DNA of 64,000 nucleotides from Saprospiraceae bacterium (GTDB lineage: Bacteria; Bacteroidota; Bacteroidia; Chitinophagales; Saprospiraceae). Location: positions 21,527 to 85,526 of the forward strand of contig JANQHF010000115.1 of the NCBI GenBank assembly GCA_028282725.1. Direction: 5' to 3'. The notes below the pieces were generated by a model. That model was not told the DNA's origin. It saw only the letters and a program-made list of their open reading frames with translations, and made no database searches. Below, piece by piece: positions 55,812 through 64,000 of the stretch (the stretch's first letter is position 1; each line of letters opens with the position of its first letter). A program made the position numbers and the translations under genes.

Positions 55812-57192
55812 AAAGCGACATCAAGTTCTGATCAACGACCACCTTGACCCTGTCCTTTATTGCGTTTACATCATTGAGATCCCTGCCTTCAGTATAAAGT
55901 CTGATAATGGGTTCGGTATTGGATTTTCGCAAGTGTGCCCAGCCGCTTTCCATGTAGATCTTGACCCCATCCTGTCGATCAACTTCATACTCCTTAAAAT
56001 TTTGCGCAACTGAATGTAATAATTGATCGATATCCAGGTCAGGTTTCAATTCTATCCTGTCTTTAGTCATAATGTAGTTCGGAAATTGAGCGCGGTACTC
56101 ACTCAAGGTGCAATTGTTTTCAGCGAGAGCCGAAAGAAGTAATGCTACTCCAACCAGGGCATCTCTTCCGGAATGCAGACTTGGATATATAATTCCACCA
56201 TTACCTTCGCCTCCAATGACTGCATCCACTTCCTTCATCTTGGATACTACATTGACTTCTCCCACTGGAGCTGCATAATAGGTTTGACCATATTGTTCTG
56301 TGACCTCCCTTAGCGCTATCGTGGATGACAAATTGGAAACGGTCGGTCCCGGTGTTTTGGAAAGAATGTTGTCTGCAATCATTACCAGCGTATATTCCTC
56401 CCCGCAATACTTGCCATGCTCATCCACAAATGCCAGCCGGTCCACATCCGGATCCACTGCAATTCCCAGGTCCGCCTGATGTTCGATCACTGCTTGCGAC
56501 AACAGTGTGAGATTTTCTTCTAGTGGTTCGGGGTTGTGGTTAAAGGACCCGTCAATTAAATCATTGATCATTATGTATTCAGCGTGCAGCGCCTTTAACA
56601 GAATCGGCAGCGATACCGAACCCGTAGAGTTGATGCAGTCAACGACTACACGAAATTTTCGTTCTCTTATGCTTTTGGCTCTAACTGTGTCCAATTTCAG
56701 AATTTGCAACACATGTCTTTCGATGGCATCCCCGACATTTTTTATCCTTCCTAATTGATCATATGCTGCAAATTCAAAGTTTCGCTCAGCAGCAAGTTTG
56801 AGGATGTGCTGTCCTGTTTCAGCGCTGATAAACTCACCATTCCCATCCAGGAATTTCAAGGCATTATAGTTCATTGGATTATGACTTGCAGTGATGATGA
56901 TCCCTCCGTGTGCCCCTCTTGCTATTACTTCCATTTCCACAGTAGGAGTCGTAGAGAGTCCTATCTCAATGACGTCTATACCCATCATTCTTAATGTACT
57001 GGTCACAAGAGACTGTACATGAGGTCCTGATATCCGACCATCCCTTCCGACTACGATAAACGGTTGTTCCACGTCTTTATAGAGACTTCCATATGCGGCT
57101 GTAAATTCTACGATGTCGATTGGGGTCAAATTGTCTCCAGGGTATCCTCCCAAGGTGCCTCTCATCCCTGAAATTGATTTGATCAGCGTCAT
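55798..57192 (-). CDS. glmM: phosphoglucosamine mutase-like enzyme
   Basis: A 464-aa alpha-D-phosphohexomutase. The N-terminus has SISGMRGTLGGYPGDNLTP and VGRDGRISG; the phospho-Ser loop is IIITASHNPMNYNALKF; the metal loop reads DPDVDRLAFVDEHGKY; and the substrate loop is GEGNGGIIYPSLHSGRDA. The C-terminal phosphate loop is SNTEPIIRLYTEG. GlmM feeds UDP-GlcNAc synthesis; closely related phosphomannomutases share these motifs, so the symbol is probable rather than certain. The 3' end overlaps the S8 gene by 14 bases on the opposite strand. Confidence 0.85.
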   Translation of the reverse strand: MTLIKSISGMRGTLGGYPGDNLTPIDIVEFTAAYGSLYKDVEQPFIVVGRDGRISGPHVQSLVTSTLRMMGIDVIEIGLSTTPTVEMEVIARGAHGGIIITASHNPMNYNALKFLDGNGEFISAETGQHILKLAAERNFEFAAYDQLGRIKNVGDAIERHVLQILKLDTVRAKSIRERKFRVVVDCINSTGSVSLPILLKALHAEYIMINDLIDGSFNHNPEPLEENLTLLSQAVIEHQADLGIAVDPDVDRLAFVDEHGKYCGEEYTLVMIADNILSKTPGPTVSNLSSTIALREVTEQYGQTYYAAPVGEVNVVSKMKEVDAVIGGEGNGGIIYPSLHSGRDALVGVALLLSALAENNCTLSEYRAQFPNYIMTKDRIELKPDLDIDQLLHSVAQNFKEYEVDRQDGVKIYMESGWAHLRKSNTEPIIRLYTEGRDLNDVNAIKDRVKVVVDQNLMSLSTST

Positions 57193-57246
57193 TCCTAAAT
57201 ATCTTTATGGTTTATAGTTAATGTCATTGTTACATCATGGATTGAT

Positions 57247-57828
57247 TCAGTCAAACGAAACGTTTCTCAATCTGTCCACAATTGGATGGATTAAAAATAT
57301 ATAACTTCTTACAATGGCGTAACCCAGCAATGCACCCGCCAATACATCTAACGGATAATGTACGCCAACATAGACTTGAGCAAAAGCAATCAATGCAGCC
57401 CATAAAAATAACGCAAGACCCCATCGTCTTTCATAATCAACTAGTAAATACCATAAGATCAACGACAGTCCAAAATGATTTGCAGCATGGGCAGAAGGAA
57501 AGCTGTAGGAATAGCTGCAATGAACTCTCTCATTTATTTGGGATGAAAATTCAATAAGTTGGCAAGGACGTTCTCTCTGCACTAATTTTTTTAGAATATT
57601 TCCCGCGGTGAGGTCTGTTAACGAAATGGCCAATATGATGAATATGAGATAGTAATATGCTTTATACCGGTGATAGACATGGAAAATATAAGTGATGATT
57701 GCGATGTACACTGGAATCCAGATGTATCGATTGCGAATAAGGGGCAACAGGGTGTCCATAAAGTCATTGCCCATGGTCTGATTGATAAAATGGAATATCC
57801 GAATATCCCAGTGAATCAGGGTTTCCAT
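57247..57828 (-). CDS. PAP2-family phosphatase
   Basis: A 193-aa polytopic membrane protein with the three PAP2 motifs: KLVQRERPCQL (motif 1, KxxxxxxRP), SFPSAHAANHFG (motif 2, PSGH-like) and VYVGVHYPLDVLAGAL (motif 3, SRxxxxxHxxxD-like, with His and Asp). It likely removes phosphate from lipids such as undecaprenyl pyrophosphate or phosphatidic acid, on the periplasmic side. It lies 9 bases after the large secreted-protein gene on the same strand. A role in cell-wall carrier recycling would fit but is not shown. Confidence 0.9.
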   Translation of the reverse strand: METLIHWDIRIFHFINQTMGNDFMDTLLPLIRNRYIWIPVYIAIITYIFHVYHRYKAYYYLIFIILAISLTDLTAGNILKKLVQRERPCQLIEFSSQINERVHCSYSYSFPSAHAANHFGLSLILWYLLVDYERRWGLALFLWAALIAFAQVYVGVHYPLDVLAGALLGYAIVRSYIFLIHPIVDRLRNVSFD

Positions 57829-57837
57829 ATTCGTTGC

Positions 57838-60201
57838 TTACTCGTCACAAATCAAATTCCCCAGTTTAATGGCAATGATATCCAAGGAGCCTCTTAATCG
57901 ATCTTCTTCATCCAGCGAGATACAAATACCATCAGTTGCCCCGGGCTCAAGGCCGTTATTTGTCTTGACGAACTTATATGTTATGTTTGAAGGATAAGTC
58001 TGGATTCTATCCAATAAAACATTTCTCATCAATGCAAGATCAAAGGCTGTGATACTGCCATTGTCGTTTACATCCAGTGCCAGTCTGTCTTCAGGACAAC
58101 CTTCGGACAATTGTAAAATAAGGCGTCTTCCCTTCGTGAGGTCGGTGACGGACAGGTGATCGATTGCCACTCCCTCCTTAATCAGGCAAATGGAGTCAAT
58201 ATCTGACAGCGTTAAGTCCGCTGTATAGTTGCCAGAACTATCGATCGACGCACCGATCTCGGTAGAATCCATGGTTATGAAATAGACACTATCCGCTTGT
58301 ATTGGAACGCTATCCCGGCTGAGAATATTCAATCCCAGGGACATGCCGATTTCCATCATCATAGTGTCCATCATCATGGTATCCATCATCACACCGGGAA
58401 CCTCAAATGACAATGTATCCATGCATCCTTCGGCATTGGTCAATGTTACCATATAGGTGTCCGGCGCTAAATTGGTAATGACCGAATCCATAGAACCATT
58501 GGACCATTGATAACTAAGGCTGTCGAAGGGACAATTAGATATTAAGGCAATACTGCCGGAGGCATTTCCGGTGTCGGGAAGAATCAAAGTCACGTTTAAT
58601 CTGGCAACCTGGCGGTTATCGATGATAATAGTTTGATTCACCTGGAATGCCGTATCCCTGCATTCGTCGGAAAGGGACCATATAGCATCAACGACAATTT
58701 GATCGCAAGATCGGTTTGATTCTATAACCTTGATGCTGTCGATTCCTACATTACACGGCAAACTCAAGTCTGTTTGTATTACCTCGTCCAGGTCATCGAA
58801 ACAAACCTCATCTACGATCAGTGTATCGGCCAGTTCAAAATTTTCCAGTGAATCCACCAAAATTGTAATGATCTGATGACAGGTATCCATCGCCACACTA
58901 TCTCTGAATCCAATCCAGGAACGTTGGATGATGATATCGCCCGGACAAGACTGAAGAGTGCTGTCGACGAACTCAAAAGATGAAAAATTTGAAGATGATT
59001 CAGGCATACCTGTGATATCCGGAGTAAAAAACTGGTTGCAACTTATGGTCGTATCCGGAGGACACACAATAGCCGTGCTCATCGAGAAGGGACCATTTGT
59101 ACCATAGAATACCCTGCCGTCGTTAGGGTCAGTCCTGCGATAAGTGACAATATGAGCATTGCCATCAGGAGAGAGCGCTAATGAAACTTGTTGTCCCAGG
59201 TCAAAGCTTTCATCCGTTACGTCAAAAACCGTATCAAGATTCCAGTTCGACCCGTTATGAGTACCATACCTTACAATTTTGTTATTTCCGAAGGCCAGAT
59301 GTTCGACTCCATTTGAATCTAATTGAAGATCAAGGACTTCCCGGGCGCCGGTAAATACTCCTGTAGCCACGTCTTCAAGTGTAGCTACTTGTTCATATTG
59401 CCAATTAAACCCAATTTTTCTGGCTACCATGATCACTCCGTCAGTACCCCAGGTACCATTCACCCGCGTTGTCTTATAATACGCAATTACAGGTCCCAGG
59501 GCACCCAATATCATTTTCGGAAATACGGCATTGGTATCCACTACCTCAACCTGCCAGGTATTGTTTGATCTGCTCGCATACTTTAGAAGGGAAGACTGAT
59601 CGATGAAAAATGTCGTATGGACATTTTCAAATGGGTCCAGGTGGATGTCCGTACCATATTGATACATTGCCATAGAAGAATCTACTGTTTCAATCATCCA
59701 ATTACTTCCCCGACCTGTTGCATATTCCACGCCGTTGGAAGGATCGGTAGAAATGGAATGGAGTTGATTGTTTTGATCGACAGTAAATGTCCCGTCCCAG
59801 CCGTCGTGCCCGCGATTCGATACGACATCAACCGTCCAGTTATTTGGACCGACAGAAGTCGCGAATACCAATTCTCCCCTAAACTCACCCATACCTATAT
59901 TGTGATGATGAAATGCTATGATCGGGATTTGGTCATTATCCAGGGCGATATCAATGGGACCATAGAAGTATTCTTCTTCTACGATCTCTGTTTCAATTGA
60001 GTAGGATGTAATTTTCGAATAATTTATAAATCCGGAAGAGATACTTTCCTTCATGGCTGCTACATGGACCATATCATTTTCTCCGGAAAAAATGGTAGGT
60101 TTTATTCCATCGGAAATTTCCACAAATTGCCATGGGTTTTGACTGTAAAGCGGATTCAACATGCCAAATCCGACAAATACGGTTAAAATGATATTTCGCA
60201 T
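57838..60201 (-). CDS. large secreted protein with dockerin-like C-terminus
   Basis: A 787-aa protein with signal peptide (MRNIILTVFVGFGMLNPLYS). The first half (about 20-390) is a beta-propeller-like region with repeated GxxNWxxDxV elements such as SVGPNNWTVDVVSNRGHDG and NGSNWNLDTVFDVT. A cysteine-rich stretch with acidic Asp-Ser pairs follows. LALDVNDNGSITAFDLALMR near residue 730 looks like a dockerin-type calcium loop; the final 40 residues are acidic. Such tails are common in Saprospiria-like secreted proteins. The central part shows a methionine-rich stretch (MMDTMMMDTMMMEIGM). Function is unknown; a surface or secreted adhesin is likely. Confidence 0.75.
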   Translation of the reverse strand: MRNIILTVFVGFGMLNPLYSQNPWQFVEISDGIKPTIFSGENDMVHVAAMKESISSGFINYSKITSYSIETEIVEEEYFYGPIDIALDNDQIPIIAFHHHNIGMGEFRGELVFATSVGPNNWTVDVVSNRGHDGWDGTFTVDQNNQLHSISTDPSNGVEYATGRGSNWMIETVDSSMAMYQYGTDIHLDPFENVHTTFFIDQSSLLKYASRSNNTWQVEVVDTNAVFPKMILGALGPVIAYYKTTRVNGTWGTDGVIMVARKIGFNWQYEQVATLEDVATGVFTGAREVLDLQLDSNGVEHLAFGNNKIVRYGTHNGSNWNLDTVFDVTDESFDLGQQVSLALSPDGNAHIVTYRRTDPNDGRVFYGTNGPFSMSTAIVCPPDTTISCNQFFTPDITGMPESSSNFSSFEFVDSTLQSCPGDIIIQRSWIGFRDSVAMDTCHQIITILVDSLENFELADTLIVDEVCFDDLDEVIQTDLSLPCNVGIDSIKVIESNRSCDQIVVDAIWSLSDECRDTAFQVNQTIIIDNRQVARLNVTLILPDTGNASGSIALISNCPFDSLSYQWSNGSMDSVITNLAPDTYMVTLTNAEGCMDTLSFEVPGVMMDTMMMDTMMMEIGMSLGLNILSRDSVPIQADSVYFITMDSTEIGASIDSSGNYTADLTLSDIDSICLIKEGVAIDHLSVTDLTKGRRLILQLSEGCPEDRLALDVNDNGSITAFDLALMRNVLLDRIQTYPSNITYKFVKTNNGLEPGATDGICISLDEEDRLRGSLDIIAIKLGNLICDE

Positions 60202-60363
60202 GAATGAAGAGTTAATCAGGGTTATTTACGGGTCATTGATAGTGCCCAAATATAAGCTTATACGATTGATCTTAACTTCATCAAAGGCAATAAATTTTTA
60301 ATATGTTTCTAATTGAAAGCCAGACTTCCTGCAAAAGACTGGAAACATAGAAACCGTGATAAA

Positions 60364-60957
60364 CTAGCGATATTTGTCGTTTAGGCCAATTCCGGACTCA
60401 ATCATGGGAATGATCTTTTGAATTCTTGATGCTACGGTGGCCTCCCTCTTAGCTGAAGAAATGTATTCTGCAAATTCTTTCTGTCGGCCTTTGGTCAGAT
60501 TCTCAAATGCCTCACTTGCTTTTTTATTATTCTTAAGCGCCTCCTTCAGGGCTGTAGGGACTTCCCATTTCGCATTGCGTGAAATGGGAATTTTTTTTCC
60601 TTGTTTTTCATTTTTGATGGCTTCATCGACGTATTCAAGAACCTTTTTATCATTAATCTCTTCAATACTTTGAAATCTCCATTGCCTGAGGGCCTTGGTC
60701 TTTCCCTCCTGAGCATTGATCAATACCTCGTAATGGTCTTTCAGGAGAGCCCCTTGAAAAAACCAGACTCCTGCATGATTCTTGAAAGCTGACATGCCAA
60801 CAACATTCTTTCCATTGATCGTGTAAGTCGGCATACCCCACTTGACCGTTTCTACCAATTCAGTAGTTGATAACAGTGCTCTGAGCTTTTCCAGGACATC
60901 CTTGTACTTGTCTTGTGCGTTAATGTAGCTGTCAACGTCAGAATATCTTCTCATCAT
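60364..60957 (-). CDS. YdeI/OmpD-associated-family protein with DUF1801 domain
   Basis: About 197 aa from ATG 60957 (MMRRYSDVDSYINAQDKYKD), overlapping the upstream stop by 4 bases (ATGA). The DUF1801-type start covers ALLSTTELVETVKWGMPTYT and AFKNHAGVWFFQGALLKD. The second half, IPISRNAKWEVPTALKEAL and KGRQKEFAEYISSAKREATV, is the YdeI bacteriocin-protection-like region. Both domains are small cytoplasmic modules of unclear function; in E. coli YdeI is linked to stress resistance. It is coupled with the small membrane protein gene upstream. Confidence 0.85.
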   Translation of the reverse strand: MMRRYSDVDSYINAQDKYKDVLEKLRALLSTTELVETVKWGMPTYTINGKNVVGMSAFKNHAGVWFFQGALLKDHYEVLINAQEGKTKALRQWRFQSIEEINDKKVLEYVDEAIKNEKQGKKIPISRNAKWEVPTALKEALKNNKKASEAFENLTKGRQKEFAEYISSAKREATVASRIQKIIPMIESGIGLNDKYR

Positions 60958-61358
60958 AGTGTTATAGGTTGAGCAAGTCTCTGGGCAAATAGTGCCGTGG
61001 GAATGAAGATGAGCACCTCTATGATCATAAACCATATGGGATGCGGGATCCGGATCAGGTTGATTATGGACATGATCATCAGGAATGTTCCTAAGATCAA
61101 GGCTATGGTTCGGAAGTGACTTGCTGCAATCTTTATAGCCACGAAGACCGAGACAAAGGTCCCGATGAGATAAGAGAGCAGGACGATCACAAAAGCCGTT
61201 ACAGGTAGTGTCTGAATATGTTCTTTCATAGCCTCCTGGTTTTCCATATCAATTCCTTCAGGAAGAGGGAAGAGTGAGTAGTTGATCATCTGGATGGACA
61301 TAATTACCAGGAAAGCCACAACTATACCCAGGATGATTGCGATTGCATTTCTTGCCAT
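60954..61358 (-). CDS. small membrane protein of unknown function
   Basis: A 134-aa protein with four hydrophobic helices (about 5-27, 50-75, 80-98, 105-125), starting MARNAIAIILGIVVAFLVIM. No family is recognised beyond a general polytopic pattern. It ends in a 4-base overlap (ATGA) with the YdeI-like gene, so both are co-transcribed and translationally coupled. Confidence 0.7.
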   Translation of the reverse strand: MARNAIAIILGIVVAFLVIMSIQMINYSLFPLPEGIDMENQEAMKEHIQTLPVTAFVIVLLSYLIGTFVSVFVAIKIAASHFRTIALILGTFLMIMSIINLIRIPHPIWFMIIEVLIFIPTALFAQRLAQPITL

Positions 61359-61479
61359 ATTCTAGATTATCGACAATTTCGAAAATACGAAAGATATCGA
61401 TTAATCATGTCTCCCATCCTCTCACAGGCATGTGAATGCAACATACTGGACTGTGTCCTATTTATGAAATAGACAGGTA

Positions 61480-62112
61480 CTAGATATTCGGCGGAGTGAT
61501 TTCCTTAAAATGACCATTCATCTGTACCTTTTGTCGCATCTCTTCCGCCTGTTTGATCATTGGGATCATACGGCTCAGATGATCGATCATAAATTGCTGT
61601 CGGTCGGTCTCTGATGCGATCTGGAGAAATTCATATTCCTGGCTTTTGCTGAATCCCACTTTGTGGGCAATTTCGAAAGTCACAAAATTTTTGTCCAGGA
61701 TTTTGGGCCATTTATGGATATTCATGAAGTGGTATAATTCACTCAGTTTTTCCTTGATAGATGACCGTAGATAATCCCGGCCTTCGGTTTCCCAATACAA
61801 TTCTTCAATGTAACCTCCGGGGTATGACTTGCCAGGGTGAGTCTTCACATATCGCTTGAGTTCAAAAGGTCGAATTCCTCTCGTCTTGACGTCCATCCTC
61901 CCATCCGAATACGTTCGGGATACTTTCTGCAAAGAGACAATGGTGCCAAATTTCAATGCGTAATCAGATCGATAGTATGGTATTCCAAATTGGATGTCCT
62001 GGTTTTGACAATCCTCGATCAGCTCACGGTAGCGGGGTTCGAAGATGTGTAAATTGAGTGATTCATAAGGAAACACCACAATTTCTAACGGGAACATTGG
62101 AAGTAACTTCAT
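61480..62112 (-). CDS. LON peptidase substrate-binding-domain protein
   Basis: A 210-aa protein with the LON-SB (PUA-like) domain: LLPMFPLEIVVFPYESLNLH, IFEPRYRELIEDCQNQ and FGIPYYRSDYALKFGTIVSL, then a helical bundle (HFMNIHKWPKILDKNFVTFE). There is no ATPase or protease domain, so it is a standalone LON-SB protein like those found alone in many bacteria. Its cellular role is not well defined; ligand or protein binding is likely. It stands alone on the minus strand. Confidence 0.9.
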   Translation of the reverse strand: MKLLPMFPLEIVVFPYESLNLHIFEPRYRELIEDCQNQDIQFGIPYYRSDYALKFGTIVSLQKVSRTYSDGRMDVKTRGIRPFELKRYVKTHPGKSYPGGYIEELYWETEGRDYLRSSIKEKLSELYHFMNIHKWPKILDKNFVTFEIAHKVGFSKSQEYEFLQIASETDRQQFMIDHLSRMIPMIKQAEEMRQKVQMNGHFKEITPPNI

Positions 62113-62168
62113 GGCAGTTTCAGGATGTATCTAAAACTACGCGTTCTCCAACAGATATTCAAGTGCAT

Positions 62169-62585
62169 CTATAATCCTTTGAGCTTATAATCGTACAGGG
62201 CTTCCCGAATGGTGATCATGGAATGAATGCATCCCCGGCAAGAACTGATCAATTCATCATTTTCCTTCATTTCAGAGATAAAGATGAGCTCAACTTCACT
62301 TAATTTCATGCCTTCGTTGTGGAGTCGAATGAGCGCCTCCGCCGCATAAGTCCGAATAACAGAATTTGGACTATTTTGCCATTCGTTGATTTGTGTCATA
62401 TTCTGATCGATTATAAATTTTTCGATCAGCATTCGGCTGGGTGGGTGTGTCCCGGCAATTCCGCAGTAAGCACCGTATACTTTGTTATTGTTGAATACCA
62501 TGTACATATCGGCCTCACTGGTTTTCTTTTGACCTGTCAATGGCAGGGCCAGGGCCAAAAGGAACAGAGAGATCATCCGGTTCAT
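62169..62585 (-). CDS. small secreted protein of unknown function
   Basis: A 138-aa protein with signal peptide (MNRMISLFLLALALPLTGQ). The mature part reads VYGAYCGIAGTHPPSRMLIE, a helical stretch with YAAEALIRLHNEGM, then LISSCRGCIHSMITIREALY. Cys residues near CG and CRGC could form disulfides. The helix pattern with RTYAAEALIRLHN looks like a short HEAT-like repeat, but the family is not identified. It faces the Mrp gene, 134 bases away. Confidence 0.6.
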   Translation of the reverse strand: MNRMISLFLLALALPLTGQKKTSEADMYMVFNNNKVYGAYCGIAGTHPPSRMLIEKFIIDQNMTQINEWQNSPNSVIRTYAAEALIRLHNEGMKLSEVELIFISEMKENDELISSCRGCIHSMITIREALYDYKLKGL

Positions 62586-62719
62586 ATCAGTTATCTTTCG
62601 ATTTTATGATGAACTGATCCGAACAAATACATAATAAATCTTCTTATAATCATACCATTTTTGTTGAATCAACGATTTGATTTTGATTAGCTAAAGAATA
62701 AGATCAATTTTGCAGGCTC

Positions 62720-63802
62720 ATGATCGACAATAATAAAGTTGTAGAAATATTAAGACAGGTAAAGGATCCATCAACTGGTGTTGACCTCATTACGGGGAAG
62801 AGGGTCAGTGCATTGAAAATCCAGGAACATCAGATCTTCTTTACACTTTCGGTAAATGACCTCGGACAGGAAGCCAAATTTGCCATCAATTCCGAATGTT
62901 ATGCCTTGCTGAAGGATGCCTTTAAGAATGCAGAGATTCACATTCATTTTGCCGCTCAAAAAGGAGGGAACAAGACGGTCCTGCCTCAGGTGAAGAATGT
63001 TGTTGCCATTGCTTCAGGCAAAGGGGGGGTCGGCAAATCCACCATTGCCGTGAATCTCGCCCTGGCATTGCAAAAGAATGGTCTGAAAGTGGGCTTGATG
63101 GATGCCGATCTGTATGGCCCTTCAATCCCGACAATGCTTGACCTCGTGGGACAACGTCCTCAAATCCAGGAGGTCTATGGCAAACCAAAGCTGATCCCCA
63201 TTCCCAAATATGGGCTTCATGTCATGTCCATTGGATTTATCGTAGATCCGGAACAGGCGGTGATCCTGAGGGGCCCAAGATTGAGCGGAGTCATCAAACA
63301 GTTTATCAATGAATGCATCTGGCCGGAACTGGATTACCTGATCATCGATTTACCTCCGGGCACCGGGGACATTCAATTGACTCTCGTACAAAGTGTTCCG
63401 GTGACCGGAGCCGTAATTGTGACGACACCACAACAGGTAGCGGTTGCCGATGCCATCAAGGCGAGCAACATGTTCGGATTGGATAGTATTAACATTCCGA
63501 TCCTGGGCATCGTCGAAAATATGGCTTGGTTCACGCCTGAAGAATTACCGGAGAATAAATATTTCATATTTGGAAAAGGTGGAGCTCAGGAAATGGCCAA
63601 AAAATACAAAACTGTAGTCTTAGGGCAGGTACCACTGGTACAAGGTATTCGCGAAGGAGGAGACCAGGGAAAGCCAACCATGTTGAAAGATGAAGATGTG
63701 CAATCTGCCGTGTTTCAAGAAATGGCAGACAGATTTGTAGAACAGGTCTCGGTAAGACACAAAAAGTATGATCCGACACAGATGGTTCAAGTGAATAAAT
63801 GA
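62720..63802 (+). CDS. apbC: Mrp/NBP35-family iron-sulfur cluster carrier ATPase
   Basis: A 360-aa protein. The N-terminal MIP18/DUF59 domain (about 1-85, VVEILRQVKDPSTGVDLITG) is followed by a P-loop NTPase: NVVAIASGKGGVGKSTIAVN (deviant Walker A), LMDADLYGPSIPT, LIIDLPPGTGD and TTPQQVAVADAIKASNMF. Mrp proteins carry Fe-S clusters to targets. The C-terminal region lacks the CxxC motif found in many Mrp proteins (it reads ENMAWFTPEELPENKY where CPxC would sit), as also seen, from memory, in other Bacteroidota. The stop overlaps the pyrF start by 4 bases (ATGA). Confidence 0.92.
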   Translation: MIDNNKVVEILRQVKDPSTGVDLITGKRVSALKIQEHQIFFTLSVNDLGQEAKFAINSECYALLKDAFKNAEIHIHFAAQKGGNKTVLPQVKNVVAIASGKGGVGKSTIAVNLALALQKNGLKVGLMDADLYGPSIPTMLDLVGQRPQIQEVYGKPKLIPIPKYGLHVMSIGFIVDPEQAVILRGPRLSGVIKQFINECIWPELDYLIIDLPPGTGDIQLTLVQSVPVTGAVIVTTPQQVAVADAIKASNMFGLDSINIPILGIVENMAWFTPEELPENKYFIFGKGGAQEMAKKYKTVVLGQVPLVQGIREGGDQGKPTMLKDEDVQSAVFQEMADRFVEQVSVRHKKYDPTQMVQVNK

Positions 63803-64000
63803 CCAGGGAAGAATTAGTAACTCAAATCAAATCGAAAGAGACCGTTTTATGCGTGGGACTCGATACTGATGTGGGAAGGATTCCCCGATGGATCATGAAT
63901 CAATATGATGATCCCGTCTTTGAGTTCAATAAGCGAATCATCAATGCCACCAGGGATCACTGCGTTGCCTATAAATTTAATATAGCATTTTATGAAGCTC
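63799..64000 (+). CDS. pyrF: orotidine 5'-phosphate decarboxylase, N-terminal part (runs off window)
   Basis: The ATG at 63799 overlaps the mrp stop. The first 67 residues are visible: VLCVGLDTDVGRIPRWIMNQ, FEFNKRIINATRDHCVAYK and FNIAFYEA. These are the type 2 OMP decarboxylase opening, with the conserved Asp of LDTD and Lys/Asn of YKFNIAF. The enzyme makes UMP in pyrimidine synthesis. The catalytic DxKxxD motif lies outside the window. Pairing with mrp is a co-transcription link with no obvious functional reason. Confidence 0.88.
   Translation, partial: MTREELVTQIKSKETVLCVGLDTDVGRIPRWIMNQYDDPVFEFNKRIINATRDHCVAYKFNIAFYEA

Noticed and set aside
1..64000. Stop-codon reassignment to explain in-frame TGA, TAG and TAA
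   Set aside because: All three stops occur inside decayed genes, while intact neighbours end with all three at expected positions; frameshifts and deletions accompany them.
1..64000. tRNA or rRNA genes
   Set aside because: Gaps were scanned by eye for cloverleaf-like and rRNA sequence; nothing recognisable was found, but a covariance search was not possible.

Overview
The window looks like a chromosomal stretch of a Bacteroidota bacterium, probably a Saprospiria-like marine or environmental lineage. The evidence is family-level and comes from sequence features. NusB is of the long Bacteroidota type (about 311 aa), and there is a GLPGLI-family protein beside an outer-membrane beta-barrel protein. 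Several secreted proteins carry PKD, dockerin-like or endosialidase-chaperone-like C-terminal regions typical of the phylum. Shine-Dalgarno sites are sparse, and a few TAnnTTTG-like promoter boxes are present. No rRNA, tRNA, CRISPR array, transposase or prophage was recognised.

Layout. 1-9.3 kb is mostly housekeeping: the end of a DoxX/thioredoxin-like protein, nusB-guaA-lipoprotein-trmH (tightly packed, overlapping), a decayed alpha/beta hydrolase, a Tat-type sugar-phosphate isomerase-like protein, a K+ channel with RCK domain, and an iron-sulfur L-serine dehydratase whose last residue is cysteine. 9.3-27.8 kb is an accessory region bounded and split by a family of intergenic repeats (9319-9940, 21733-22262, partial at 27690-27780). 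It holds a glyoxalase-like protein, an AT-rich PD-(D/E)XK nuclease, a PsiD-like phosphatidylserine-decarboxylase-family enzyme, a 993-aa protein of unknown function next to a HEATH-motif putative metallopeptidase, and a small group of membrane/periplasmic proteins (DUF998, SRPBCC, YceI, intradiol dioxygenase-like). It ends with a two-gene unit made of a tandem uracil-DNA-glycosylase-like protein and an amidohydrolase-S41 peptidase fusion. That fusion carries one in-frame TGA near its N-terminus.

27.8-40.4 kb carries an NSS sodium symporter behind a histidine kinase/response regulator pair, GLPGLI plus outer-membrane beta-barrel genes, an S41 peptidase, a decayed membrane protein, a PKD-M23 peptidase, a tail-fibre-like surface protein and an MBL-fold hydrolase. 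40.4-44.7 kb is a compact xyloside/xylan-type operon (sugar porter, GH43, GH26-like lipoprotein, 6 bp between genes). It is preceded by an orphan Pycsar-effector-like membrane protein and an 18-bp tandem array. 45.8-53.2 kb holds an alcohol dehydrogenase-like enzyme, an AraC regulator broken by two in-frame stops, an MFS transporter, a vWA protein with a membrane partner, a VOC protein and a heavily decayed TolB/PD40 lipoprotein. 53.3-64 kb holds an S8 protease with two P domains, glmM-like mutase, a PAP2 phosphatase, a large secreted protein with a dockerin-like tail, small conserved proteins, an Mrp ATPase and the start of pyrF.

Two themes stand out. First, at least four genes are visibly decaying in place, and a fifth has a single nonsense codon, so the lineage appears to be losing accessory functions here. 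Second, the repeat-bounded region holds two gene pairs (14911-19084 and 22371-27567) that I cannot match to a described system. They are the best candidates for new biology.
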